A stretch of DNA of 64,000 bases from PALSA-693 sp963834725 (GTDB lineage Bacteria > Actinomycetota > Acidimicrobiia > Acidimicrobiales > Palsa-688): contig CAWICN010000001.1 in NCBI GenBank assembly GCA_963834725.1, positions 5,766,001 through 5,830,000 of the forward strand, written 5' to 3'. This document shows, piece after piece, positions 33,619 to 42,666 of the stretch (position 1 is its first letter; every line of letters starts with the position of its first letter). The notes beneath the pieces were generated by a model. It searched no databases, was not told the origin of the DNA, and saw only the letters and a list, made by a program, of their open reading frames with translations. The translations under genes were made by a program, and so were the position numbers.

Positions 33619-34833
33619 TTAGGCCGTGTCCGAACCTGTCCGTCGCAGGACGACCAGTGCGACGTCGTCGTTTGGTGGGGTGGTCCCGATGAGGTGTCGC
33701 ATCAGGTCGCGGCACACGATCTGCGGGTGGTCGGGAGGGATGGCCGCGCACAGCCGTTGAATGCCGATGTCGATGACCTCGTTCCGACGCTCGACGAGAC
33801 CGTCGGTGTAGAGCACTAAGAGCGCGCCGGGCTGCATCTCGACGGTGGTTGCAACGGTCTGCGACTCGGTCCTCACCCCAAGGGGTGGATTCGGGGTGAG
33901 GTCGACCGGCCGGCTCGGTTCCGTGGGAGCAGCGATGATCGGCGGCGGGTGACCAGCCGAGCAGACGCGGAAGTGGTTGTAGGGGGGGGAGGAGGTCGCA
34001 CACAGGACCGTGGCGGTCGCACCGAATTCGAACTGCAGGAGCTTGCGGTTGGTGAGTTCGACAACCTCTTCACAGGCTCGATCCAATAACGCGTAGGAGC
34101 GCATGGTGCTGCGCAAACGGCCCATCACCACTGCGGCGGTGAGACCGTGCCCGGCCACGTCACCAGCGATTACCCAGAGTTCGCCGGTGGGAAGAACGAA
34201 CAGGTCATACCAGTCGCCGCCCACCGCTCGGCTTTCCGCGCTGACGTAGCGGGTGGCCATCTCGAGCCCGGGACAGGTGGGGAGGGCACGCGGGAGCAAG
34301 CTTCGCTCCAGCAGCCGGGCTGCCGCCTGTTCGGCCTCCAGCCGTCGAGTCTGGATGGCGAAGGCCACCCGTACGGCCACCAGCTCCAGCAACCCGACGT
34401 CGTCGGTGGTGAAGCGGCGTTCGCTCAGCCTTCCGACGTGCAGGACACCGATCAGGTGGTCGCGAACGAGAAGCGGGACGCCCAGCATCGTCTGGATGCC
34501 CTTCTCCCACAGTATGGGATTGGCCACCGTGGTCTCGTCGATGCGTTCCAGGAGCACGGGGCGTCTTGTCGCCGCGATGCGCCCGGCGAATCCCATCCGC
34601 AGAGGCACCCGAACGTCCTGATAGACCTCTTCTTCGATGCCGCGCGCCGCTCGCGCCGCCAGCTCCTGGGTGCCGGGTTCGAGCAACAGAATGGCTGCCG
34701 TATCGGCATGCAGGGTGTCGCGGACCCGGTCGAGGAGCTCTACCAGAAGGGCTTCGAGATCGAGTCGGGTGAGCGCGTTGTCGGTAAGCAACCGGATGTA
34801 CTGCAGACGATCCTCGTTGCTGACCCCTTCCAT
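33619..34833 (-). CDS. GAF-domain SpoIIE-type serine phosphatase
   Basis: A 404-residue cytoplasmic PP2C phosphatase of the RsbU/SpoIIE kind. Residues 20-165 form a GAF sensor domain (TLHADTAAILLLEPGTQELA, VPLRMGFAGRIAATRRPVLL, TMLGVPLLVRDHLIGVLHVG). A linker helix leads to the catalytic domain: AVGGDWYDLFVLPTGELWVI, AGDVAGHGLTAAVVMGRLR, LVLYTDGLVERRNEVIDIG and PPNDDVALVVLRR supply the metal-binding Asp residues. ATG 34833 follows GAGGCAGC. It is 24 bases downstream of the STAS gene on the same strand, and such pairs dephosphorylate the antagonist to free a sigma factor or another target. Confidence 0.92.
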   Translation of the reverse strand: MEGVSNEDRLQYIRLLTDNALTRLDLEALLVELLDRVRDTLHADTAAILLLEPGTQELAARAARGIEEEVYQDVRVPLRMGFAGRIAATRRPVLLERIDETTVANPILWEKGIQTMLGVPLLVRDHLIGVLHVGRLSERRFTTDDVGLLELVAVRVAFAIQTRRLEAEQAAARLLERSLLPRALPTCPGLEMATRYVSAESRAVGGDWYDLFVLPTGELWVIAGDVAGHGLTAAVVMGRLRSTMRSYALLDRACEEVVELTNRKLLQFEFGATATVLCATSSPPYNHFRVCSAGHPPPIIAAPTEPSRPVDLTPNPPLGVRTESQTVATTVEMQPGALLVLYTDGLVERRNEVIDIGIQRLCAAIPPDHPQIVCRDLMRHLIGTTPPNDDVALVVLRRTGSDTA

Positions 34834-34857
34834 TTTTGCTGCCTCAGGTGCCCGCCG

Positions 34858-35253
34858 TCAGCAGTCGACGGGAGCAGAATGCGCGTCGTCCGGGGGGTCG
34901 ACCCGGAATAGCTCGAGCAGCCCGGTGATCTCGAGCAATCTTCGGATGTTCGGCCGCAAACCGACGAGTCGAAGCTCGGATTCGGGGGATACGCGATGGT
35001 AGGCGCCCACCAGCGCATTTATGCCGGCGGAGTCCATGAACGTCACCTCGCTCAGGTCTACGACCACCCTGGGTGAGCGTTGTGCGTCCTCCAAAGCCTG
35101 GCGGAAGGACTCAACAGTGACGATGTCCACTTCCCCGCCCACCGCCAGGACGGTGTGCTCCCCCTCTGTGCGGATGCTCGTGTCGAGCTGGACCGCCGTA
35201 TCAGAACCAGCCACGCCGGCGGTTTGCTGAGATCGATCAGTCGGAGTTGGCAT
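34858..35253 (-). CDS. STAS-domain anti-sigma-factor antagonist
   Basis: A 131-residue SpoIIAA/RsbV-like protein. HTVLAVGGEVDIVTVESFRQ and RVVVDLSEVTFMDSAGINAL form the core, with the conserved phosphorylatable Ser75 in FMDSAGI; ELRLVGLRPNIRRLLEITGL and LELF complete the fold. The first 20 residues are a polar extension. It is followed by the GAF-SpoIIE phosphatase, its expected activator. No RsbW/SpoIIAB-like kinase is found in the window, so the partner kinase must be elsewhere or be one of many in the genome. Translation starts at ATG 35253. Confidence 0.92.
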   Translation of the reverse strand: MPTPTDRSQQTAGVAGSDTAVQLDTSIRTEGEHTVLAVGGEVDIVTVESFRQALEDAQRSPRVVVDLSEVTFMDSAGINALVGAYHRVSPESELRLVGLRPNIRRLLEITGLLELFRVDPPDDAHSAPVDC

Positions 35254-35422
35254 TGCAATCTTTCGGGATCGTGACAGGCCGGCTCCTAGCGTAACGGATC
35301 GACCTCACGGAGCGTGGCCGCGGCAACCTGGAGATGCCTGGGGCCTGTTAGCCCGCCCTCACTCGTGAAGGCCTGCTCTCAAGATACCACGAAGACCCAC
35401 AGGCGTCACCTGCATCAGGATG

Positions 35423-36384
35423 TCACGCCGGACCAGCACGCGCTGTCGGTCCGGCATCAGCCGCCACAATGGCGTTCTCCGGGATCACGTCGTTGAGCTC
35501 CCAGATCAGCCGCATCGGGTTCACCATTTCGGGGCGGTCGCTGTCGAGCAGGGCCTGACGCTCTACCGTCTGCCACCACCGGGCCACGTCCGCCTCGATC
35601 TTTTGCCGCCAGGAGCGGTCGGACTTGCGCTCCAGCAATGGCAGGAGCTGTGTCAGCGCGGCCGCGGCGTCTGCGACCACATTGACCTCGTAGGGGTATC
35701 GCATGCCGATCATGGCGGCGTCGAGGTCGACCTGGACGGCCCGCGCCTGCCCGAATTCGGGCATGAACTGGGTGTACGGGAAGCTGGAGCCGACGGTCAG
35801 CAGGGTGTCGCACTTCGTCATCAGCTCGTACGAGGGCCGGGTCCCCAACAGCCCGATGGCGCCCGTCACGTACGGGAGGTCATCAGGAAGCACGTCCTTA
35901 CCGAGCAGAGCTTTTGCCACCCGGCGCCGAGCCGCTCGGCGATATCCATCACCTGCTGCCGGGCCGATCGCGCTCCCTGGCCGACCAGGATGGCAACTCG
36001 CTCGCCGGAGTTGAGGATGACCGCGGCCTGGCGAATCGCTTCCTCATCCGGCGCGACCCTGGGTTGGGCCCAGCCCAGGCTGGACGGCACCATCTTGAAG
36101 GCGTGCCCGGGCGGATCGTAGGGCAGCTCCTGGACGTCGGATGGCAGAATGATGGCCGTGGGAGCTCGTTCGGCCACGGCGAACTGTCCCGAAAACTTCG
36201 CATAACCGACCGCCTCGAAAGCAGCCATCTCCTCATGGCGAGCCTGAATGAATCCGGGTCGATTGCCGGCCCGGCCCCAGGCGGCCAGCAGGCCGTTGAT
36301 TCCGTCCCCTGGGTAGCCGAAAACTTGCTCGACACCCCATTCCCGCAGACGAGACAGGAGGAAATCGCCCACAGTATCGGCCAT
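35423..36384 (-). pseudogene. ThDP enzyme (pyruvate-oxidase-like) pseudogene
   Basis: ATG 36384, with GAGGAG upstream, begins a good ThDP-enzyme start: MADTVGDFLLSRLREWGVEQ then VFGYPGDGINGLLAAWGRAG and the Glu of QARHEEMAAFEAVGYAKFSG. It then jumps in frame to RAPTAIILPSDVQELPYDPP, skipping about 100 residues present in relatives. Coding continues through the middle domain, shifts frame near 35900, resumes as PYVTGAIGLLGTRPSYELMT and ends at 35423 after IPENAIVAADAG, just where the C-terminal ThDP-binding domain should begin. With three defects it cannot be active. The intact paralogue is at 50509-52293, which has the corresponding HHEEAAAFMATAYAKATG. Confidence 0.82.
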
Positions 36385-36576
36385 GTCATCAACTCCTCTG
36401 GATCGGGTTCCGGCCAGCAACGTCCGACAGCAATCGACTGGCCCACCGGCAACCAAAATCGATCAATTCACGCACTTCATTCCCGCCCGGGTGCGCCATG
36501 AAACTTGGTGCACGCCTTTGGGGAGGTTGCTCAATGCAATGGTCGAGGAGGGATCGCGGATGCTGCTTCTCAGTAC

Positions 36577-37590
36577 TCACCCAGCAGCTCGACGTCTGGC
36601 CCAGACTCCAAGGGCCGACGACACCACCACGGCGGTGGCCATGACGCCGTGGTGATGCGACGCCCAGAGCTGCAGACTGCGAGGGTGGGCCTTGTCGTCG
36701 AAGCTGCCGTGGGCCGTGTAATCATCTGACCGGTCGGCAGGTTCCCAAAGGTTGACCCGGGCGGCTGGATCCTTCGGGGGATCGTCGGTTTGCTGGGACT
36801 TTATACCGGTCTTTGCCAGGTACCGGTCGAGCAGGCCCGGCATCACGGCGTTGGCAGCAAGGGTTGCCGCCGTTGACGCGCCCACCCAGTATTCGCGCCG
36901 TCGGGGATGATCGGCGGCGTACAGCACGGCCCGGGCCGCAAGCTCTGGCTGGTAGATGGGGGGAACCGGCTGAGGATGCCGCGGCAGACGCGAGAGAACC
37001 CAGTCAAACTGAGGGGTGTTCACAGCCGGCATCTGCACCATCGTCACGCGTACGCCCGAACGCTGGTGAAGTAGCTCGCACCGCAGGGCCTCATGAAAAC
37101 CCTGGATGGCGTGTTTCGACCCGCAGTAGGCACTCTGGAGCGGAATGCCCCGGTAGGCCAGAGCCGATCCGACCTGAACGATGGTGCCGGTGTCGCGAGG
37201 GACCATGCGCTTCAGCGCACTCATGGTGCCGTACACGAATCCCAGGTAGGAGACCTCGGTCACCCGCTTGTATTCCTCCGGGCCGATCTCGGCGAACGGC
37301 GCGAAGACCGACGTAAAGGCCACGTTGACCCAGATGTCGATCGGCCCGAGCGTCTCCTCGACCTGTTGGGCGGCTGCTTCGACTTCCTGGCTGTCGGCAA
37401 CGTCGGTGGGGATGATGAGCGCCTCGCCGCCGGCTCTTTCCACGTCTTTGGCCGCCGCCTCCAGGCCAGCCTGGCCCCGAGCCAGGAGGGCGACCCTGGC
37501 GCGGCGCGCCCCGTAGGCCCGGGCGGTGGCGCGGCCGATACCGCCGCTTGCGCCGGTGACGACGACGACCTGGTTGCTCTGGCTGTTCAC
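36577..37590 (-). CDS. short-chain dehydrogenase/reductase with C-terminal membrane segment
   Basis: A 337-residue SDR. QVVVVTGASGGIGRATARAY is the NAD(P)-binding TGxxxGIG motif; IDIWVNVAFTSVFAPFAEIG replaces the usual NNAG; VGSALAYRGIPLQSAYCGSK supplies the catalytic Ser, Tyr and Lys. After the SDR core at about residue 250 a polar extension precedes a hydrophobic segment, VMATAVVVSSALGVWARRR, that could anchor the C-terminus. The ATG overlaps the GH15 stop as ATGA, so the two are translationally coupled. SDRs of this extended form are common beside GH15 genes in soil actinobacteria, in my recollection. The substrate is unknown. Confidence 0.88.
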   Translation of the reverse strand: MNSQSNQVVVVTGASGGIGRATARAYGARRARVALLARGQAGLEAAAKDVERAGGEALIIPTDVADSQEVEAAAQQVEETLGPIDIWVNVAFTSVFAPFAEIGPEEYKRVTEVSYLGFVYGTMSALKRMVPRDTGTIVQVGSALAYRGIPLQSAYCGSKHAIQGFHEALRCELLHQRSGVRVTMVQMPAVNTPQFDWVLSRLPRHPQPVPPIYQPELAARAVLYAADHPRRREYWVGASTAATLAANAVMPGLLDRYLAKTGIKSQQTDDPPKDPAARVNLWEPADRSDDYTAHGSFDDKAHPRSLQLWASHHHGVMATAVVVSSALGVWARRRAAG

Positions 37591-39416
37591 GATTCGTTTC
37601 TCCCATCCAGGGTGGATTCCGATCGGTCAGATGCTGCAGGTTTTGTGCCTCCGCTGGTCAAGAGGCCTTCACTGGTCAACAGGTGGGACAGTGATGAGGC
37701 GCACTCCAGGAGCAGCGCATGAACGAACGCTTGCGGCGCGTTCCCGCGCAGCTGGCGCTCGGTGACGTCGAATTCTTCGGTCAACAATCCGGCCGGCCCG
37801 CACGCGGCCCGATTCCGCTCGAAGCTGGCGATCGCGTGCACACTGTCACCAACCTGCTGGCAGGCCAGGGCCAGCCAGAAACCGCACAGCAGGAACGCGC
37901 CTTCGCTCGCTCCTAACTGGCGCTCGTCCTGGCGGAATCGATAGGTGTAGCCGTCCCGATTCAGGTCGGCAATTACGGCCTTCAAGGTGGCCATACTGCG
38001 AGGATCACCCGGCTGTACCGCCCCCCGAATCGCCGGCAGCAGCAGGGCGGCGTCGACTCGAGCATCGCCAGGGGCTCGTTGCCATCGCCCGTTCGAATGG
38101 GTGCAATCCTGCCCGACATCCGCGAGGATGGCGTCGGCCAGTTGTGCCCATCTGGCGGCCTGCCCGCTGGTGGCATGCTCGCTGATAGCCCGCAAGCCGG
38201 CCACGCAGGACAGGCGCGAATGGGCCCAGCGTTGGTTGTCGAGCTCCCAGAGCCCGGCGTCCGGCTCGTGCCAGCGCGCCTCGATGGCAGCGGCGCTCCG
38301 TTCGACCGCCCGCCAATGTTCACTGCCGAGATGATCGTGACGCGCCGCGGCCGCGAAGAGCAGGAGGGTCTCGCCGAACACATCCAGCTGGAACTGCTTG
38401 TTGACCCGGTTGCCGACTTTGTCGAAACCGCCTGGATATCCCTCCAGATGGTCCAGCACTCGCTCATCGGGAACCTCGCCGCCGTCCACCCGATACGCCG
38501 GCTTGAGGGAGGGCCCATCCTCGAGCAGCCTTGCGGCGATGAAGGCGACGGCGTCGTCCAGGAGCGGTTCTGGCCGCGAGGCTGCGACCGCCTGTCCGGC
38601 GTAGCACTGGTCCCGGACCCACGCGTAGCGGTAGTCGTAGTTGCGACCCGCGGTGGCGCGCTCGGGCAACGACATGGTCCCCGCGGCCACCATCCCGCCG
38701 CCGGCGCTGGTCAAGCCACGCAAGACCGTATAGGCATGGCGGGCGTCGCGAGGAGCCAGAGTATCGTCGAGGGCGGGAACCTCTCGTGCCCATGCGGCCT
38801 CAGTGGCTTCCCAGGCAGGACCTGGCGCGACCGGCTGCTCGTCCATCGGGTGATCCGAGATCTCGAGCACGAGGTCGTGCTGAGCTCCGGGCTCCAGCTG
38901 CAAACGCATGTTCAGGCTCCCGTCCCGACCTCGTCGCACCCCGGGGCCAGCTGTCCAGCGGAGATGCAGTGGCCCCGTACGGGCGGTCCACATCCCGGCC
39001 TGACGCGACAGTGACTCCATCCGGTGCCGCCCGAACCCGGCACGAGGATCAAGAACAACCCGGACCTCGGCGGCGTTACGTACTGCGATCACCCGTCGCA
39101 AGATGATGGCGGTATGCGGATTGGCCGGGAGAACCAATGCCTCGCGGCACTCGATAACAGAGGAGTCCGTGATCCACCGGCTGTGCCAGATCAACGAGCC
39201 CTCCTCGTAGTAGCCGCCCCACACGTAGCGCATAGTCGCCGGGGTCACGGCGTAGGCACCCCGGCCCCCGATGAGCGCGGAAAAGACGGCGTCCGAATGC
39301 CAGGCGGGCGCGCACATCCATACCAGGTCACCGCGCGGTCCGATCAGGGCCCCCCGCTCACCGTCGGCCAGCAACGCGTATTCACGCAGGACATGGGGCG
39401 GAAAGTCCGTCGACAC
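37587..39416 (-). CDS. glycoside hydrolase family 15 (glucoamylase/trehalase-like)
   Basis: A 609-residue cytoplasmic protein: an N-terminal beta-sandwich (about residues 1-240, LREYALLADGERGALIGPRG through CAPAWHSDAVFSALIGGRGA) followed by an (alpha/alpha)6 barrel. RNYDYRYAWVRDQCYAGQAV is the typical substrate loop. HEPDAGLWELDNQRWAHSRL carries the general acid Glu, and LLTEEFDVTERQLRGNAPQA the general base Glu. No signal peptide is present. GH15 members of this domain layout in actinobacteria often hydrolyse trehalose or short glucans, which fits an intracellular storage-sugar role. It is transcribed with the SDR gene and starts just beside the palindrome at 39462. Confidence 0.92.
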   Translation of the reverse strand: MSTDFPPHVLREYALLADGERGALIGPRGDLVWMCAPAWHSDAVFSALIGGRGAYAVTPATMRYVWGGYYEEGSLIWHSRWITDSSVIECREALVLPANPHTAIILRRVIAVRNAAEVRVVLDPRAGFGRHRMESLSRQAGMWTARTGPLHLRWTAGPGVRRGRDGSLNMRLQLEPGAQHDLVLEISDHPMDEQPVAPGPAWEATEAAWAREVPALDDTLAPRDARHAYTVLRGLTSAGGGMVAAGTMSLPERATAGRNYDYRYAWVRDQCYAGQAVAASRPEPLLDDAVAFIAARLLEDGPSLKPAYRVDGGEVPDERVLDHLEGYPGGFDKVGNRVNKQFQLDVFGETLLLFAAAARHDHLGSEHWRAVERSAAAIEARWHEPDAGLWELDNQRWAHSRLSCVAGLRAISEHATSGQAARWAQLADAILADVGQDCTHSNGRWQRAPGDARVDAALLLPAIRGAVQPGDPRSMATLKAVIADLNRDGYTYRFRQDERQLGASEGAFLLCGFWLALACQQVGDSVHAIASFERNRAACGPAGLLTEEFDVTERQLRGNAPQAFVHALLLECASSLSHLLTSEGLLTSGGTKPAASDRSESTLDGRNES

Positions 39417-39461
39417 GCCTAGTTGTACCCTCTTCGAACGTCACCCAACCCGGTGGTTTGT

Positions 39462-39499
39462 GTGACGAAAACCGCGTAGTAGTCCGCGGTTTACGACAC
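39462..39499. promoter_or_regulatory. palindrome upstream of GH15, arms containing AAACCGCG
   Basis: GTGACGAAAACCGCG (39462-39476) faces CGCGGTTTACGACAC (39485-39499), its reverse complement with two mismatches, around an 8-base centre. It lies about 45 bases upstream of the GH15 start, a good operator or promoter position. It resembles the palindrome at 4703-4738 in the AAA(A)-N-CGCG core of its arms. Confidence 0.55.
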
Positions 39500-39501
39500 T
39501 A

Positions 39502-39933
39502 AGGTCTGTGACGGCTGTCCGACAGGGATAGTGCGAGTGACGCGCCCGCCCCGGCCAGCGCCGTGGCCATGGCTGCTTCGGCCAGGGCCGCTCGTCGCCA
39601 CCGACTCGAGAGCAAGGCCAGCGCCACCATACTCATCGCGTGAATGCCGTCGACCACCGCGCCGGCGGCCGCAACCGGCACGTCGGGCGCGAGGTACATC
39701 ATCAGGGCTTGACCGAGCTGGCGGCCGCCGAGGAGTCGGACGACCAGGGTGGTCTGCCGATCGAACCGCCAGCGGCCGCCGCGGCATCGAGCCGTCGCCT
39801 CGGGAAGAGCCAGTTCTACCGCGCCCACCGTGGCGCGAGTCACAACGAGGGCTGAGGTCGATGGCCTCGGCCAAGCAGCGCGGATTCTGTTGAGGAGGGG
39901 CGCCACCATTTGACCGGGTATGACGGCGAGCAT
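39502..39933 (-). CDS. small hydrophobic hypothetical protein
   Basis: A 144-residue frame from ATG 39933. The centre is polar and basic (ATARCRGGRWRFDRQTTLVV), then two likely membrane helices: VPVAAAGAVVDGIHAMSMVA and ALAEAAMATALAGAGASLAL. I do not recognise a family. There is no clear ribosome site. Support is the continuous hydrophobic periodicity, which opposite-strand frames lack. It overlaps the beginning of the region upstream of the CYTH-CHAD gene head-to-head. Confidence 0.5.
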
Positions 39934-40048
39934 ACCGTGGGGTTTATCGGCATGTCATCCACATCGCGCTGATTATCTGCCTGTCGATCCGTGTATTCCG
40001 CCGCTCCCGGGTGGTGGTAGCGGAGTCGATGGTGGGTACAAGAACGGG

Positions 40049-41603
40049 GTGGTTACCGATTCCCAGATCGAACCGGAGACCAGGTTTGCTGTCGGGTGGG
40101 CCTTCGACGTGCCCGACCTCCGGGATGTGGTGGCGCGGGCGGTCCGCCAACCGGAGCAGATTTTCACGACTAGCTACTTCGATACGCCGGACCTGCGGCT
40201 ATGGAGCCGCGGCATCGTTCTCAGACACCGCAGTGGCTCGCCCGACGGTCCAGGAACGTGGACGGTCAAGCTGCCCGAAATCGAAGGTGGGCCGGCACTC
40301 GCCCGTCAGGAGATCTCCTGGCCAGGGGTAAAGAAGGTGGTGCCCGCCGGGGCGAGTGACTTGCTCCGCGCCCTGATCCGCCGAGCCGACCTTGGCCAGC
40401 TGGTACAGATGAAGACCACACGTCTTCGCTGGACCTTGCTCGACGACGCCGAGAACCAGTTGGGCGAGCTTGACTATGACGACGTGACCGTCGCCGGCGG
40501 CGGCCGGGACGGCCTCCGTTACCGGCAGATCGAGATCGAGCGCAGCGGGGAAGATACCGGCGAGGGTGCGCTCGCTGCCGTGGCCGAAACGTTGCGGCGG
40601 GCAGGCGCCGAGCCTGACGAGCAACCAAAGCTCGCCAAGGCGCTCGGCCTGTCGGCAGAGGGACGCGACCGACGCAGGAAGAAGACCGTCCGGCCCTCGA
40701 CTGCTGCCGACATAGTTCGATACGCCGTGTCCGCTGGTCTCGAGCGCCTGCTCGACCACGATTACCGACTGCGTCTGCGCTCGGACAACCCTGAAAGCCG
40801 TGACGTTCATCAGGCCCGAGTGGCTACCCGTCGGCTGCGCTCGGACCTGAAGACGCTGCGGGCCCTGCTCGACCCGATCTGGCTCGCCCACACGGAGGAC
40901 GAGCTGCGATGGCTCGGCGCCGTCCTCGGCGCCGTCAGGGACGCTGACGTCATGGACTTGTCACTTAAGTCGACCAGCAGGGGTATCTCCACGGGCAAGC
41001 GCCAACTGGGGATGGCCGAATCGGCGGGCTTGGCAGAGCTCCGCACGAAGCTTGCCGCCGAGCGGGCCGACGCGGTAACTGGCCTTGACGACGCACTCCG
41101 TTCGCAGCGCTACCTCGATTTGTTGGATCGCCTCCACGCCGCCGCGACCGATCCCCCGCTCACCAGTGACCAGGACCACCCCCCCAGACGGCGCGGCGCG
41201 GCGGAGATGATGCCAAAGGCGGTCAACAAGCGATGGCGGAAGATCAAGAAGAAGGTCGCCGCGGCCGGCGGATCGCCGTCCGACCGGGAAACTCCACCAG
41301 ATCCGTATAGCCGCCAAGAATCTACGTTACGCCTGCGAGCTCTCCCAACCTCTGATCGGAAAACCCGCCGAAAAGACGGCAAAACGAGCTGAGGACATTC
41401 AAACCGTCCTGGGCGAATACCACGACGCCTCAACATCAGTTGACTGGCTCACCAGGGCGGGGACGAACGGCACCGGGCGGTCCGGATTCGCGGCGTGCAT
41501 GCTGGCCGCTGAGCAAAAGCGTCGACACCGAAAGCTCGCCAAGAAATGGCGCCGCCAGTGGGCGAAACTCTCACGACCCTCCAGTCGTCGTTGGCTGACC
41601 TGA
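40049..41603 (+). pseudogene. CYTH-CHAD domain protein with one frameshift near the C-terminus
   Basis: GTG 40049 opens a CYTH (triphosphate tunnel) domain: IEPETRFAVGWAFDVPDLRD, then TSYFDTPDLRLWSRGIVLRH and GTWTVKLPE, with the alternating charged strands of the tunnel. A CHAD domain follows from about residue 225 (GLERLLDHDYRLRLRSDNPE, DVHQARVATRRLRSDLKTLR), whose conserved His and Arg/Lys residues bind polyphosphate. Near 41288 the frame slips; in the next frame the domain continues as LHQIRIAAKNLRYACELSQP, LIGKPAEKTAKRAEDIQTVL and GEYHDASTSVDWLTRAG, ending at 41603. One indel restores about 518 residues, so it may be intact in the cell. The function is tied to polyphosphate or triphosphate. 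Confidence 0.85.
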
Positions 41604-41645
41604 CCGGTTTACGCCCTCGGGGCAATAACCGGCAACCGGACCGGC

Positions 41646-42566
41646 TCACTCACGTCCGCGCCGGGCTGCCTCGAGCCGGCGGCGCTCGACCGATGTGGTG
41701 GCGTCGACGAAGACCTGCGTTATGCCAGGCGACAGTTTCTTGAGGTCCCCATCGATTTCGGAGCTCATTTCCTCGATATCCTCTGAAGAAAGTCCATCAA
41801 CCAACTCCACGCGTGCGGCGACCATGATCTCGTCTGCGCCCAGATAGCGGGTAAGCAACTCCACCACGTTCTGAACCCTCGGGTGTCCCTTCACGGTTTC
41901 GTCGATGGCGCGGGCCAGATCCGATTCCACCGACTTTCCGATAAGGAAGCTCATGTTGTCCCGGGCCAGGAGGACGGCGGCGCAGACGAGCAGCAGCCCG
42001 ATCAGGGCGGAGGCGATCCCCTCCCAGAACACGGCGCCCGTTACCTGGTGCAACGCCACTCCGGACCCGGCGATAACCAGACCCACCACGGCGATGCCAT
42101 CCTCCGACGCCACCGTCTTGAGCGCTGGATCGGTGCTCTTGATGACGTGCGCCAGGGGTCGGCGATGGGCGTCGGCCGCTTCTCGCCGGATCTGATGAGC
42201 GGCTCTGACCAGAGATGATCCTTCAAAGAAGGCAGCCGCTCCGAGCACGGCGTAGGTCAGGGCCCAGTGCCCGGAGTGCGACGGGCCGCGAAAAGCAGAA
42301 TAGGCCTGGAAGAAGGAAAATCCTCCGCCCGCAACAAATATGCCCACGGCGGCGATCAGTGACCAGAAGAAACGCTCGGCGCCATATCCGAACGGATGTA
42401 GCTGGTCGGCTGGCCGCTCGCTCCGGTGAACAGAGGCTACGAGGAAGAGCTCATTTAAGGTGTCTGCGATGGAATGGGCGCCCTCGGACAGGAGAGCGTT
42501 CGAACCGGAGATCACTCCCGCGGCGATCTTGGTACTCGTGACCGCGACGTTTGACGCCAAAGCCAC
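41646..42566 (-). CDS. cation diffusion facilitator (CDF) family transporter
   Basis: A 306-residue CDF protein, expected to export Zn, Fe, Co or Mn against protons. Helix 2 has SNALLSEGAHSIADTLNELF, with the metal-site His-xxx-Asp; helix 5 region has TVASEDGIAVVGLVIAGSGV with the second acidic site. A cytoplasmic C-terminal domain follows (ETVKGHPRVQNVVELLTRYL, GADEIMVAARVELVDGLSSE). Only GTG 42566 is available as a start, because a stop lies 13 codons upstream; the usual first dozen residues before helix 1 are therefore missing or encoded from an unusual codon. It is 100 bases downstream of the F420 gene on the same strand. Confidence 0.88.
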   Translation of the reverse strand: MALASNVAVTSTKIAAGVISGSNALLSEGAHSIADTLNELFLVASVHRSERPADQLHPFGYGAERFFWSLIAAVGIFVAGGGFSFFQAYSAFRGPSHSGHWALTYAVLGAAAFFEGSSLVRAAHQIRREAADAHRRPLAHVIKSTDPALKTVASEDGIAVVGLVIAGSGVALHQVTGAVFWEGIASALIGLLLVCAAVLLARDNMSFLIGKSVESDLARAIDETVKGHPRVQNVVELLTRYLGADEIMVAARVELVDGLSSEDIEEMSSEIDGDLKKLSPGITQVFVDATTSVERRRLEAARRGRE

Positions 42567-42666
42567 GGCTACAGTGATGCGGCTGTCGGCGGTTATGCGA
42601 TCTTCCTACCCACCGCCGTACCAGCCAAGCGCACATTCCGCGGCGTAAGGGCCCGCCGGGTAGGGA

